Origin: Polyodon spathula
Lineage: Eukaryota; Chordata; Actinopteri; Acipenseriformes; Polyodontidae
Direction of reading: 5' to 3'
DNA: 64,000 nt
Assembly (NCBI RefSeq): GCF_017654505.1
Contig: NC_054536.1
Coordinates: 32,564,946-32,628,945, forward strand
The position numbers and the translations under genes are program-made. How positions within the stretch are numbered: position 1 is the stretch's first letter; each line of letters starts with the position of its first letter. This document shows, one piece after another, positions 11,801 through 23,098 of this stretch. The notes under the pieces were generated by a model, which was not told the DNA's origin, made no database searches, and saw nothing but the letters and a program-made list of their open reading frames with translations.

Positions 11801-13200
11801 TTCCTATATAAGTAAATGTCTCCTAGTTTTAAAGTTTGGTTTGCCTGTCTCCTTTTGCTTGGTTTGTCTTTATGTTTTAAATATTTTTTAGTATTGAAAA
11901 GCCAGTGAGGGGAGGGACCTGAGAGTGCACTGCTGGGCTGTATTGAGAATCCACCTGTGAGCATCTAAGCTGAAAACATTACGACAGTAACTAAAGACCT
12001 CTTTGAATGCCACGTTTACAAATTGTAGTTTTAATATACCATGTCAGCACACCTGTACCCTATTTATTTAATCTGTATTTAAGCTTAAAGGAGTACCCTG
12101 AAGGGTGTATTGTGTTTTATTTTTCTCTAGAAGTGGCCTCAAGGGTATAGTGCTGTACACCAAGGTTGGGTCTGGTGGTGCCTGTAGGGGAATGGAAATT
12201 GGAATTGTATAAATTGGGTTAGAGGTAGCCAGAACATTATATTAGGTGTAATTGTAAGGTAATGCGGTCAATTTAGTATTTTTAAACTTCAAGTGATTTT
12301 ATTATTTATATAGTATATTTACTGTTCCTTTGTTTTTATTGTATTGGTCTTGAAGACTGTATTTGTCTCCTTGCACAAGAAAAGAAATAAAACAGTTTCT
12401 TTTATAACTTACTTGCCTTGTGGTGTTCTCCCTTCTATGATTGTTGGCATTTGGGATGCTCCCCGCTAAGATAATTGTGAACTCATTAACTGTGGGAGAG
12501 TTCCTTAAGCTCTATAAAACTTAGGGTGGTGTAGCTGAGACTCCATATTTACATTGATACATATTTACACAAATCTGACACAGGTATGAATAGCCCCTAT
12601 CATGTTACAGATACATCAGAACAGAGAGAAAAGTGCCAGAGTAACCAGATGGTTCTTAAGCCAACAGCCGTTAAATTTTTCCATTGAACACAGAGCTGGA
12701 GCTTGACAGGGTAATGCAGATGGTTTGTCTAACATTCATAGTTTTATTTTCTCCACTGTCTTTCGTCCCATTGGGTCTGATTGATAGCTGTGATGGTGCA
12801 TGTCCCATCATTGAATAAACATGGCAAATAAAAATAAATGTTCGCTGTGAAATCCCATCAAGGTATCTGTTTTATATTACCAGAGGATGAAGATTAAAAA
12901 ATAACTGTAATAAGGAAACTCTGATGTATGAGTATGGTAAACTATGATGAATAGCATAACGGTAGCCTGTAAGACAAAAGAAAAAAATGTACTTACTTGT
13001 TGTGGTCCCGAGGGTGGTCTACCTTGTGGAAACCTATGGGGAAAAACAAATAGCCAGACTTGGTTAAAAAGAAGCTACTAAAGGCTGAACGCCGATATCT
13101 CCCTGGACAGATGCACGTGTTCAGACAGATACATTGACAGTATGAAAGTAGCACAGAAACAAAAGGCCTGTATTAAAACTAACATCTAACTTCTCAAAAT
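11801..13200. other. LTR-like and unassigned sequence
   Basis: 11880-12430 has LTR-like order on the plus strand: GTGAGGGGAGGGACCTG, a CTGTATTTAAGC promoter-like element near 12076, and an AAGAAATAAAAC polyadenylation-like signal near 12385. It lacks definable ends and target duplications. 12440-13200 is unassigned AT-rich DNA. The end of it, GGAGCTGCAGGAATGAGACAG, leads into the CR1 ORF1 below. Confidence 0.3.
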
Positions 13201-13212
13201 GGAGCTGCAGGA

Positions 13213-14008
13213 ATGAGACAGCAACAGGAGCTTGAAGAGCTGGCACACCCACAATTCTTGGAAGTCTGCACCACCCCTAACAGACTGAAAGCCACCAGAG
13301 AGATAGAAGAGGAGGGTCAGAACAGCTGGGTTCATGTAGGCAGAAGCAGGAAAAAAAATGAAACTTTGTCAAACACAACCACCAGAAATCAAAACATCCA
13401 ACAAATTTGAGCCACTTCAAAATTTAGATGATCAAAACAAACATCAAGAGAACACAAGGAACAACATCCAGGACCCTATTAACAGTGGTGGCCAGACAGC
13501 AAAGAAAAGGGAGGTCACGATTGTTGGGGATTGTTCAGTTCACAGTTTGAATCCCCTTACTACAACAGTGTGCTGCTTTCCAGGAGCCTTTATCACACAC
13601 ATCACTGACAACATAGACAGGCTCCTAGAACGAACAGGAAACGACCCGGTAGTAGTCATCCACATCGGTACAAACAACATTGGAAGAGACAGACCAGTCA
13701 CTGGACAATCCCTGCAAAACAAATTCAGAGAGTTAGGAAGAAAAGTAAAAGACAAGACCAAAACTGTGGCATTTTCTGGGATACTGCCAGCACCTTGCAA
13801 AGGAGCATACGGACAGCTGGAAATACATAATCAAAATGTATTGCTGAAATCGTGGTGCACACAGGAAGGCTTCACCTTTCTTGAACATTGGCCCACATTC
13901 TACAACAAGGACTACCTATATAAGCGGGACAGACTGCCCTTAAATAAAAAGGTAACCAATCTTTTCAAAGAAAGGATCCCTGAGGAGGTACAGAAGCATT
14001 TAAACTAG
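13213..14008 (+). pseudogene. CR1-type LINE ORF1 with degenerate SGNH esterase
   Basis: The ORF1 protein of CR1-group LINEs binds RNA and often carries an SGNH/GDSL esterase domain. Here the first frame gives NSWVHVGRSRKK. A frameshift around 13375-13395 moves into the frame reading IKTSNKFEPLQNL. Next come the esterase landmarks VTIVGDCSVHSL, VVIHIGTNNIG, VKDKTKTVAFSGILP and NVLLKSWC, ending KHLN before TAG at 14006. The nucleophile Ser of the GDS motif is Cys here (GDC), and the usual DGLHLN with the catalytic His reads DRLPLN, so esterase activity should be lost. ORF2 is absent, and ORF1 is followed within about 100 bp by the family 3' end. No reliable start codon is visible. Confidence 0.85.
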
Positions 14009-14089
14009 AAAGGGGGGAGATAAACAAAAAAACAGAAGGGAGACCATATCAAAACAACAACTCAAGTAAGACAGTCATTAAATGTATTT

Positions 14090-14353
14090 ATCTAAAAGCT
14101 AGAAGTCACACACATCACTGAGAATTGCAAACATAATACCGATCCACAAAATTCAGAACAGAAAATAGGAGGCACTTTTTTACACAGAGAACTGTGAGTA
14201 TCTCGAATCAACCCCAGTAATGTTGTTGAAGCTACCCTGGGATCCTTCAAGAAGCTGCTTAATGAGATTTTGAGATCAATAAGCTACTAACAACCAAACG
14301 AGCAAGATGAGCCGAATGGCCTCCTCTCGTTTGTAAACTTTCTTATGTTCTTA
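14090..14353 (+). mobile_element. CR1-type LINE 3' end
   Basis: Contains the family 3' signature GAGCCGAATGGCCTCC, then TCTCGTTTGTAAACTTTC and a terminal TTCTTATGTTCTTA. The short imperfect repeat at the end is typical of CR1/L2 3' ends used for reverse-transcriptase recognition, instead of poly-A. The upstream GGAGGCACTTTTTTACACAG and GGGATCCTTCAAGAAGCTGC are the conserved 3' tail of ORF2/UTR. Together with the ORF1 relic this marks a copy that has lost almost all of ORF2. Confidence 0.88.
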
Positions 14354-16980
14354 ATTTACAAAAACTTTTGAATTATACAAATTAAACACATTCTTTATAA
14401 ACCTCACCAAATAGACATTATTTTCAGGGTCAAGTCTTAGGTAACATTAGGAGATTCAAAATCTATTTAACCAGTAGACGGAACACAACAACACATTAAA
14501 AACAATAAAACAACAACAACTGGGAAGGACATTTTGTAAGCTAGAGGTTCCTAAAACATGAAAGAGAACAGTTGTTTTAAGGGGAAAATGAACCTAAAAG
14601 AAGAGAGTTTTGGCTGTATTTTCTCCAAAAGAAGTAAGGAAATTACTTTCTCTAGAAGGTAGACATTTCTCTCATCAAAAAAGTTTGTTTTGTCACATTT
14701 TGTCGTCTGAAGTGTCTAAAGAAAATGAAAAAACCACTGCTTTAACAACCTGCTGGGGACTTTAGTCAATGCCACTGTGCTGCACCTGATGGAAAGATAA
14801 CATTACCGTTGTGTACTTAAGGGATCGGGCCATAGTTTCACTCCTGGTGTTTTTCCTAAAGACGTATATGACTTTGCATCCATTATGCTTGCTGTTTTTC
14901 TGAAGCATTTCTTCCAAATCTGAACAGGTGGTCACATATAACATACTGAAGCTAGCCAAGGGTGTTGGTACTCTGCAAAAAAACACATTACACACAAGAA
15001 TGCAGTGTAACTGCCCTGTATTTTTTACTATAAGCCTCTGGCACATAACACTAAGTCCATCAGTGCCTGAGAGGTTGAGATGTGCATTCTGAGATATGCA
15101 GGTGAACCTTCAAACAGCATTCCCTTACATAACAAGTCAAACTTGAAATTCTTGGTTATTATTACCCATTTAAGGAAAGAGTCTTGCTAGGTTGTGGAAA
15201 GGGTAGGAGATTAGATCACAGACTATGTTGAAGGCTGTCAGCAATTGAACAAACCCTCTGCCCTTTTGTGGCATCTTCGAGGACAGATAGAAATATGTGC
15301 CATCTGCTGCTTTCATTGTATTTATTTATCTGTGTTTCTCAGAGAGACAGAGGAAGCAGTAAATTACTTTAAGAATTCCTCCTTTTTTCAAAAGGGGAAA
15401 AGCTGATCCAGGTCTTCAGATTTCTCATCTTCCCCTTTAAAATACCCAGTAATGAAGGCTGGGAACGGCCCTCCATATTCACAGGTCCTGCTTTGTGATT
15501 CCGCTCAAAAAGAGTCTACCTCAGCCAAGGACACTGGAGAAACAGAATTAATTCCCTCTCCCCCTGGCTCCAAATTGCTGGTTTTTCAATGCAGTCTTTT
15601 GTCTTGTCTGTCAAAGAGACCACATTTTAGGAAACGTAGAGCCCGGCATCATAGAGAGGGCCTTTAGCATGGCAGGGGCCCCTAGGCAAGTCTTTGAATG
15701 TGTGATAATTATCAGGGGGAACATGGCAGGGGGGCACTTGCAGAACTGCCTTTCCTATTTTAACATGAAATTGCTTCTTTATCAACCATTAACCTAATTT
15801 TCAAAGGATAACCGATTCACAATACATACGCAATGCAGTTTCCTTATGTGATGATCAAATTTTAACTTTACCTTGTCATACTGAACACCTATTCTCACAT
15901 GCATTGCCACTGATGTACAATGTTCAGACTCAATTTGGGTCGGGTAACCTCTTTAAAACAATTAAGGAACAATCTAATTGAATGTGCATGTATCTAAGCA
16001 TAAACAAGTGTATCTTACTTTAAGAGGATTTGTTGAATTAGTTTAATTGTTTTTAGCTTATATTTTATAACGGTATATCAGTCCTACAAAAGCAAAACTA
16101 CCTTTCAACTTGAAAAATCTATTTATAATCCCATCCTGCCATTCCGTCTTACATCTGCTGCCTCTCATTCTTAATACAGTACATGTCAGTAATGAAATAA
16201 GCAATGTAACTACTTTCAAGTGACTTTTATGCTTTCATGAATTTTATGAAGAGCATCTGGTATGACAGAAGTTTTATTAAAAGTAAAAAGAAAAATCAAA
16301 TTTACTGTTTTCCAGTAACACGTATATGGAATAACAAAAAAATAATTTGGGGGAAAAATGTGTTTTTAATAAACCAGAAATAAACTAATCAGACATTTAA
16401 AAAAATACATTACAAGTAAAAGGCTTTGTAGATTTCTCCAAAGAGTACTTCAAGGAGGAAAGCATGGCAGTTGAAACTACCAACTTGAAAATCAACAAGG
16501 TTTTTCTACAGTACTATAGAATAATACTGTAAAGAGCTTTTTTTTACAGGATGCTGCTGTTTGAAAGACCATGGCCTCAGTAATGATGTACTGTATGTTT
16601 TGATATGCCAATTAGCTCCTGAGTCTAGGGCAAATAGTTGACCATCCTCCATCCCCTGCAGTCAATGGCAATCCTCCAAGCCTGGCCACAGTGAGACTTG
16701 GCCGATGTCCATCCCTCGGGTAAATTCAGATGTACGCCTGTTAATTATTAATCACCCAAGACAATAGGAAAGAGCCTGTCCCAGAATGCTGCATGGCAGT
16801 CAATAATCTATTTGTGTCTTTGCCTGTTGTTACTATTCTATGGATGACTTGCCTCTTTCAGCAGGGCCAGGGCACATTATTACTATTATCACTGCGGAAA
16901 TGTTAGTTAGACCTGGGGATTAGAGGTTGACAGACAACATCAGAATTAAAGTTACAGGCTGTGATCACAACAGGAACATT
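14354..16980. other. Intergenic, no gene seen
   Basis: No recognisable coding sequence, transposon or structured repeat. Composition is more even than in neighbouring repeats. The 60-95 codon frames here have no motifs. Part of it could be conserved non-coding DNA, which cannot be judged from one sequence. Confidence 0.5.
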
Positions 16981-17002
16981 GGGGGGGGGGGGGGGGGGGG
17001 GG
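16981..17002 (+). repeat. Poly-G tract (22 G)
   Basis: Twenty-two consecutive G residues. Such a run is rare in vertebrate DNA, can form G-quadruplexes and is prone to sequencing and assembly length errors. No promoter or gene lies beside it. Confidence 0.95.
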
Positions 17003-18055
17003 CATTAATTTTACTAGCCTTTCATCTGGATGAATCAGTCCTCATATTTCAAGTGTCATAATTAAGCATTTGATTTTGTTGGTTAAATTAATTATTAATT
17101 TATTGACAGTAAATCCATGTTGCACACATTAATATTTGCCATCTATCTTTCTCTAAGGGTATGTCATTCGTGAGATTTAGTCCAGAAGGCACAGACATCT
17201 GTAAATAAAACAAAACGTAAACGTGTTTTTGAATCTGACAAATGACTAGACACTCAAAAATAAAGAGGACTTTTGGCAAGGACAGATTTGGGGAAAGTAT
17301 TGAAAAGATTCAGAGAGATCACTCTTACAGAGTGGCTTTGTTTGGAGAGACATAGGGGTCTATTCATGAAGGGTTAATGGCTGTAGCAAGACAAAAACAG
17401 GAGAACAAGATTGGATTCAGTCCACAGCTGCTCATTTAGACCATTGCTATTCATGAAGGACAACTAACGTGTCGTTAAGCTCCAAGGAAATTCATTCCCA
17501 AAAGGATATTTTAAACTAATTGAGATAAAGTCCTTAAACTGTGACAGTATGGAAGCTACAGGGAAGCTCTATCATTTTTTATTTTCTCTTTGGGAGTTTG
17601 ATCTAATATCATATTGAAAGTGAATGCACATGTTATATTCAGAGTGGAATGTTACTTTCAAAAACTTTTCCTTTTGTGAATAAATTGTCTTATTGTCTTA
17701 GTAATTTCATTTCTACACAACAAGTATGGTTATTACATTAGACAGTAGCAGTTCAATAATATCAACTTCTGAAATTCTCAATTTACAGTAAAATCTATTT
17801 TATTGCTGATTACTGCTGCAAATCTTCCCTTTTTTGCCTAAGAAACTGCATCATCTCTCTTTGATTTCTCTTGTCCATCTTTCTCTCTCTTTGTCTAGCT
17901 CTATGCAGCATCCTATCTGCAAGCCAGGCCCTTCCTCTTTGAAAACATTACATATTTCAATATTTCTATATATTAAATGGTTACTTCATAGAATCTATTT
18001 TTTTTTTAAATATTACATTTCTTAGCATGTAATATGACATGGTATTTGTTCTGTA
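17003..18055. other. Intergenic, no gene seen
   Basis: AT-rich sequence. Two phrases, GTCTATTCATGAAGG near 17350 and GCTATTCATGAAGGACAAC near 17447, resemble each other and MITE ends, but they do not form a clear inverted pair. No coding frame is recognised. Confidence 0.4.
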
Positions 18056-18059
18056 TATA

Positions 18060-18870
18060 TTTTTTTACATTGGAAACACCAATGTAAAGTCACTTATAGG
18101 GTAGGGCGTTGGGCCACCACGTGTGGCCAGTACGGCCTGTATGCACCGTGTCTACTAGACTCTGGAATTCTTAGGAAGGATGCGGCACCATTCTTCTACG
18201 AGAAAGTCAATCAACTCACGTTGATGGAGATGGAAAACGCTGTCTCAAGTGTCATTCCAGAATATCCCGTAAATGCTCGATTGGGTTCAGAACTGGTGAC
18301 TGAGAAGGCCATGACATATGGATAACATCAGTGTCATGCTCATCAAACCATTGGGCAACCACACGTGCTCTGTGGATGGGGGCATTGTCATCCCGGAAGA
18401 CACCCCGCACCCCCTTCCCCCTGCAGGAAAGAATTGCTGCAACATGGGGTGAAGATGATCACTCAGGACCATTAAGTAGTGATTAGCATTGACCTTGCCT
18501 TCTAAGGGAATGAGTGCACCCAAACCATGCAGGAAAATGTGCCCCACACATTCCACCAGAACCCGTCACTGTTGGAACCAAGCACTCAGGGCTGTAGAGT
18601 TCTTTAGGTTGGCGCCACACGTGCACTCGTCCATTTATCGAGAACCTGGTGAAGGATGATTCATCTGACTATATCACATTTCTCCACTGCTCGAAAGTCC
18701 ATTGCCTGTGCTCTTTGCACCACTGGACTCACAAACGTGCATTGCCAGGTGTGATGAGCGGTTTGTGCACTGCAACCCGACTATGGTATCCCGCTTTGTG
18801 GAGTTCTCGGCAGACCGTTTTTGATGAAACTCTTGGGTGAAATGCAGAAAAAAGTCAGTACCTGTCATAT
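18060..18870 (-). pseudogene. Tc1/mariner-superfamily transposase relic
   Basis: The minus strand contains GGMCGAHFPAWFGCTHS-like sequence, then DDNAPIHRARVVAQWFDEHD and WPSQSPVLNPIEHL. The last two are the second catalytic Asp block and the Asp/Glu block (SPxLNPIEHLW) of the Tc1/mariner DDE superfamily. The reading frame shifts between the segment at 18287-18556 and the DDN block, and the product runs into a TGA shortly after NPIEHLRDILE. The N-terminal half (18560-18870) is recognisable only in patches. The low-coordinate end carries a hairpin TACATTGG...CCAATGTA near 18067-18085. An inactive relic of a cut-and-paste transposon. Confidence 0.8.
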
Positions 18871-20496
18871 ACAGTAAGAGAAATAAGTCGCCAAATCAGG
18901 TAAAAAAATTTCTGTCAGTGCTACACGACTAGTTGAGACAAGTAGAATTTTGAAAGATAAAGTCAGCCAGCTGAGAATTCTAGGGACTTTGGTATATTTT
19001 GGAGATTTTTCTATCTTTATCATCTTCATCATCATCACCATTCTGAGATTCTGATCTTGATCTCTGAAAAATGTTGGTTTTCAGCATAAGTGTAACACTC
19101 ATTGTGGTCCCTATTGGCACAAGGAAGTACGGTTCCTCTAGATACTGACTAATGAGAGTAATGCTAGTTGTGGTCACCACTGGACAAAAAGGAATGTTTA
19201 TTTCTGAATAACTTTCTTAATAAAATTGAAATAAGTGAATATTCTTTATCTACCTTGATATTTCTTTATTTTTCACTATCAGATATAAACACTGCCATTT
19301 AATACTGTATGAAACTAAACTAAGTACTCAACAGTTCTTTATAAAGAAATAAATAAAATAACTGTTTTTAATAAAAGCATATTGTGGCGCCTGGTGCGCA
19401 AAGGTTCAGCAAAGAAGGAAGAGACAACCAAATGGAATTTCAGTGTTGCTTTTTGCATCTGCAACGATGACTATCTAACAGTAGCATTTATGAGCACTGA
19501 ACTAAGCAGAAAATAAAGCAGACGAGTAGCGTAACACACTTTGGGGGCGAGAAATACACACACGAGAATAACACGAAGAGGGTGTGGAGCAGACAAGAGA
19601 CATGTACATTACATTAAGTGCAACCGTACAACAAATAAACAACAAGTGGAACAATCATTTCAAATAAAAAGAGAAAACTGTTCAATGTATTTCCCGCAGC
19701 GAATGCTGGCAGTTAGTATAGTACACAGACACACACTGAATTTACGAACTGTTAACATAACTTTCAAGAAGTATTTAATTGAAGAGCTTAGTTTGACTCA
19801 GAATTTTTTTTCTTAAAAAAAAACCCAACAAAAAACAGGACATCAAAGTAAATGCATTTTTTTTAATGTGAAATCTAATGTTAATAAGAAGCACTTTCCA
19901 ATAAAATCTCATACAGATTGAATACAATTTACTGACATCCTCGCAAGTCATGCACATTAGCAAAAATCGTGGTCACTAGCAAAAGTCATAGAATCCGTGA
20001 CACCCACAACCACTGTGACTAAATCCCAACCCTAATAATGAGTAAAAATATAGTTAAATATATTATTAGGCTGGGAAGCTATTGTTATTGCTGGGATTAT
20101 TCTTATTATTTTTCTGTCCACCAGAGTTGGTGATGTTCGTAAAAAGGTGACAAGTTGTGTGCTATGGCAGCCATGCTGCCTGATGTCAAAATCACATGGT
20201 ACAGATGTCATAATCACAAACTATAAAGACCTTCTTCTCCCAACCTGCTAGTCCGATTGAAACAAACCCAATGGCACATATGATCGTAGTGTGCTTGTCT
20301 TTAAAGGGTGTTAAAGGGAAGTTGGAGGACATCATCAACCTACAAAATTAACTAATAACTCCTTATAGAGTGCAGATAGGGTCATGGTTATTATTGAACA
20401 CATACAGCAAACCATCTATGCTCTATCAAAAAATGTCATTGCCCGTGACCTTTGACCTCTCTTTCATATATAGAACTTGGCCCCTTTTTTATATAT
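18871..20496. other. Intergenic, possible LTR-like tract near 19381-19540
   Basis: No gene recognised. 19381-19540 starts TTGTGGCGCCTGGTGCGC, and its composition and position relative to an A-rich block loosely resemble the ends of LTRs elsewhere in the window, but no termini or pol sequence support that. The rest is AT-rich unique-looking DNA. Confidence 0.3.
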
Positions 20497-21051
20497 TTAA
20501 CCTTTTGCGGTCACAATTTTCCCTTTCCACTCCAATGTCGGACCCTGTCAGGCATCATCAAAAAGACGAAAAGCACCGGTCTCTAGTCGTTTTTAATCCC
20601 GAAAAAGCCGAGAAAACCTTTCAATGGCCAAGTGAGACTGTTAGGAGCCGAATGCACCACAGCGATAACATGAACATAAACAAGAGATAGTTGCTTCTGC
20701 ATCCAGTGCTCAGAAAATATCACAGACATTTGCACAGCTTTTTGAGATGTTATAGTAATAAAATAATGACTTGGATTGCATTATTGAGGAGTTTGGTGAT
20801 AAAACGAGTGATCACGAGAGGATTTATCAGTATGCATGTCTATAAAGAGGTATGTGAAAAATACAGCGAAAAAGGGGTGGGGCTTGGCTGGAGATACAGT
20901 ACTAAGCGTCCTTTTGCGATTCAATGCCTTTTAAACCTGTTTTAATCTGAAAAAAAATGTAACAGCGTGTGTAAAATAAACAACGCATGTGAAAATAAAT
21001 TGGACCTGATGTGCCTGACAAGAGCTGAATAAATGGACTGCTAAGGGTTAA
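20497..21051. mobile_element. Non-autonomous piggyBac-type element
   Basis: Bounded by TTAA on both sides (20497-20500 and 21048-21051), with opposing ends TTAACCTTTTGCGGTC on the left and, read on the minus strand, TTAACCCTTAGCAGTCC on the right. TTAA target duplication plus CCYTTTGCGGTC-like termini are diagnostic of piggyBac-group MITEs. The 547-bp interior has no transposase frame. It would have depended on a transposase supplied in trans. The first base pairs of the two ends differ at a few positions, showing age. Confidence 0.85.
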
Positions 21052-21419
21052 AAACCTCTTCCTGTCTCACCAACACATCATGCAGTGTCTCTCTCTCTCC
21101 AGTCTGGACATGACAGATTCTCAAATCCATGGGGATCTCCTCCTGCCAGCCTCATCCCAGCAGGTTAGGTCCAGAGCCCACCACCACAAGTGATAATGTT
21201 TTGACCTGCTGGTGGTTCTTTGCAATCACCTCTCTTAAAACATTTATCCTTTCCCCAGGATATGTTTCCAATGGAGGCGCTATGTAAGCCAAAGTGTCCA
21301 TATTCTTGTTTAGTTGAATGTTGAATTGAATTACACCGCACTCTACAACAGACTTGTCACCAGCAAAGATGCTAATGGCCAAAAAGTTGAGGTCCACATT
21401 GGACCTCATTGTCCCAAGC
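21052..21419. other. Possible 5' continuation of Gypsy pol
   Basis: Sequence between the piggyBac-type element and the recognisable integrase end. No motif is clear in either strand. In an intact Gypsy element the integrase core would lie here, but I could not find its catalytic residues. Confidence 0.3.
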
Positions 21420-21945
21420 GTTAAGACCAGAATACAAATTAAACAAATGAAGCAAAAAGACATTCATGATAAATGTGTAAAATTGAGATGTTTCTTACCA
21501 GGAGATATTGTTCAAAACTTTAGTTTTGGACCGAAGTGGATTCCTGATTTTATTAGAGAGTAACGAACCAGTGTCCTAAAGTGTGATTCTTGGAGATGGA
21601 CATGTGGTACGCCAGCATGGGGACCAAATACGAGCCAGGTATGATGGGATGTCAGATGGTGGGCTGGAATCAGCTCATGACCCAGTCACGGATGGGACCT
21701 TGGACCAGGGTGTGAAATCCAGAGGTTCCCTCAGAGGAATTGCTGGGGACAGCTACACTCTATACCTAGATCCGGTAGCTAGAATGTACCTTACCCATCG
21801 GGAACAGCTGTGGTAAAGGGAACTCCTACTTTGGAAGAAGCTGATAGCATTGGACAATCTAATTTGCCCCAGGTTTAGTTCAGACGTTCCACCAGAGACA
21901 GAAAAGCTCCAGGATACTTGAGGGATTATGTTAGGTTCTTCCCTG
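21420..21945 (+). pseudogene. Ty3/Gypsy integrase C-terminal end
   Basis: The plus strand reads RIQIKQMKQKDIHDK, FLPGDIVQNFSFGPKWIPDF (the GPY/F-type module usually written GDxVxxxNFxxGPKWxPG), then after a frameshift VILGDGHVVRQHGDQIRARY, and finally RSTRDRKAPGYLRDYVR at about 21876-21926. These follow the order expected at the extreme C-terminus of Gypsy integrase, whose tail contacts DNA and chromatin. The catalytic core is not visible. Stops (for example after IRE at 21561) and frame changes make it a pseudogene. The adjoining LTR at 21952 runs in the opposite direction and so belongs to a different insertion. Confidence 0.82.
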
Positions 21946-21951
21946 ACCTTC

Positions 21952-22557
21952 TGTGGTCAGGTGCAGTGAATGAAGCAGGTCCACACAATCTTTCTCCCAA
22001 AACAGTTTGCGTGTTTTAATAATAACAAAAATAATAACAAAAATAACAACAACAAAAATAAGTCCACCCCTTTACCAGCAATGGTATTGGGGGGTACACA
22101 GCAGCTCTCTTAATTGAAATGAAAAGTAAACAAAAACGGGACTTTGTCCGTCCCCACATTCTCCATGCACGCAGTGCTCTTGGTCCTAAGAAGCGTGGTG
22201 CCGTGAGTGGCGCCATGCGGTGCTGTGCTGTGCTGTGCTGTGCAGGGACGTGCTCTGTATTTTGCCGGTCCGCAGCTCACTCCTCCTCTGCAACACAAAA
22301 CACACGTAATCCAAAACAAAAACAAATCAATACAGGCTCCGGCCGTCTATTCTCATTCTCAGACTAAGCAGAGGTTTTGCCGTAGCTGCTCCCCTTTGTA
22401 CCCAGCAAACTCCTCCCCGCAGTCACCGCGTCGCCATGGTTTCCCTAATAGAGGACTGCCCCGCAGCTGACTGCAATGGAATCGTCCTGAGTACTTGCAG
22501 CTACGCGCTCCTCCTAATATGGTCACCTTCCGGTTTCCACCTACCACCGAGGTGGCA
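21952..22557 (-). mobile_element. LTR, minus orientation
   Basis: Left end TGTGGTCAGG and right end CCGAGGTGGCA give TGCCACC...CTGACCACA on the minus strand. TTTTAATAATAAC-type A/T-rich sequence near the left end fits the R/U5 side, and the GC-rich right half fits a promoter (U3). It includes a (GCTGT)n stretch at about 22217-22243. The following TAGTACGTTCCC-to-CCTCTGTA segment (22563-22602) is repeated at 29509-29547, so the true border may be slightly further right. No target duplication is evident. Confidence 0.5.
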
Positions 22558-22562
22558 GCTTT

Positions 22563-22602
22563 AGTACGTTCCCTTTAGTATGTAATGTCCCGCCTCTGTA
22601 AA
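22563..22602. repeat. Shared 36-40 bp segment, copy 1
   Basis: The stretch starting TAGTACGTTCCCTTTAGTAT recurs almost unchanged at 29509-29547, and both continue to a CACCAATC phrase. It lies at the same side of a minus-oriented LTR-like tract in both places, so it is probably LTR edge or polypurine-flanking sequence from one retrotransposon family. Confidence 0.7.
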
Positions 22603-22865
22603 ATACTTGTTTCATTCAGTGTATCACCAATCTGTCGGATTGGATTGGATTACATTACAACTGCTCACTGATTCTTCTATGGGATTAATGCACGCTTTGC
22701 AAAGTTCTGAACTGCACCCATATTCAACGAGGAACGGCCCTCTGAACCAATTGGGCCCGTCGTACAGTAAGTACAAATAAAACATTTTCACTTTGCTGCA
22801 TTCCAATCTGATATTGCAATGTCATGTTATATATAAAATTGTGTTAAACATACTGTAATATTGAG

Positions 22866-23098
22866 GGACAGTGCTTAAAGAAAGGGACTTTATACCAGGA
22901 GCCCACTTCAAATCACAGCTCAGCCATTAACTCACTGTGTGTGTTCCTGATAAGCAAATCTCTTAACGTCCTTGTGCTCAGTCCTTCGGATGAGACGTAA
23001 AACCCAGGCCCTATTGTGACTCTGCAGCAGCAGTTGTTCATACATCGTTAATGTATTTTCCAGTCAGGTCTTGGTGCTCCCCTAATAACCTCTGAAAA
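22866..23098 (+). mobile_element. tRNA-derived SINE (plus orientation)
   Basis: Contains a degenerate tRNA-like head (TTAAAGAAAGGGACTT, then the B-box-like ACTTCAAATCACAGC), a CORE/MIR-like centre (CTCACTGTGTGT, TCCTTGTGCTCAGTCC) and the phrase TTCGGATGAGACGTAAAACC. The same order of motifs, on the other strand, occurs at 45271-45556, and the two support each other. SINEs are transcribed by RNA polymerase III and mobilised by LINE machinery. The tail of this copy is lost. Confidence 0.75.

Noticed and set aside
13540..13800. 86-codon minus-strand frame
   Set aside because: Antisense shadow of the CR1 ORF1 esterase, which has clear SGNH motifs on the plus strand.
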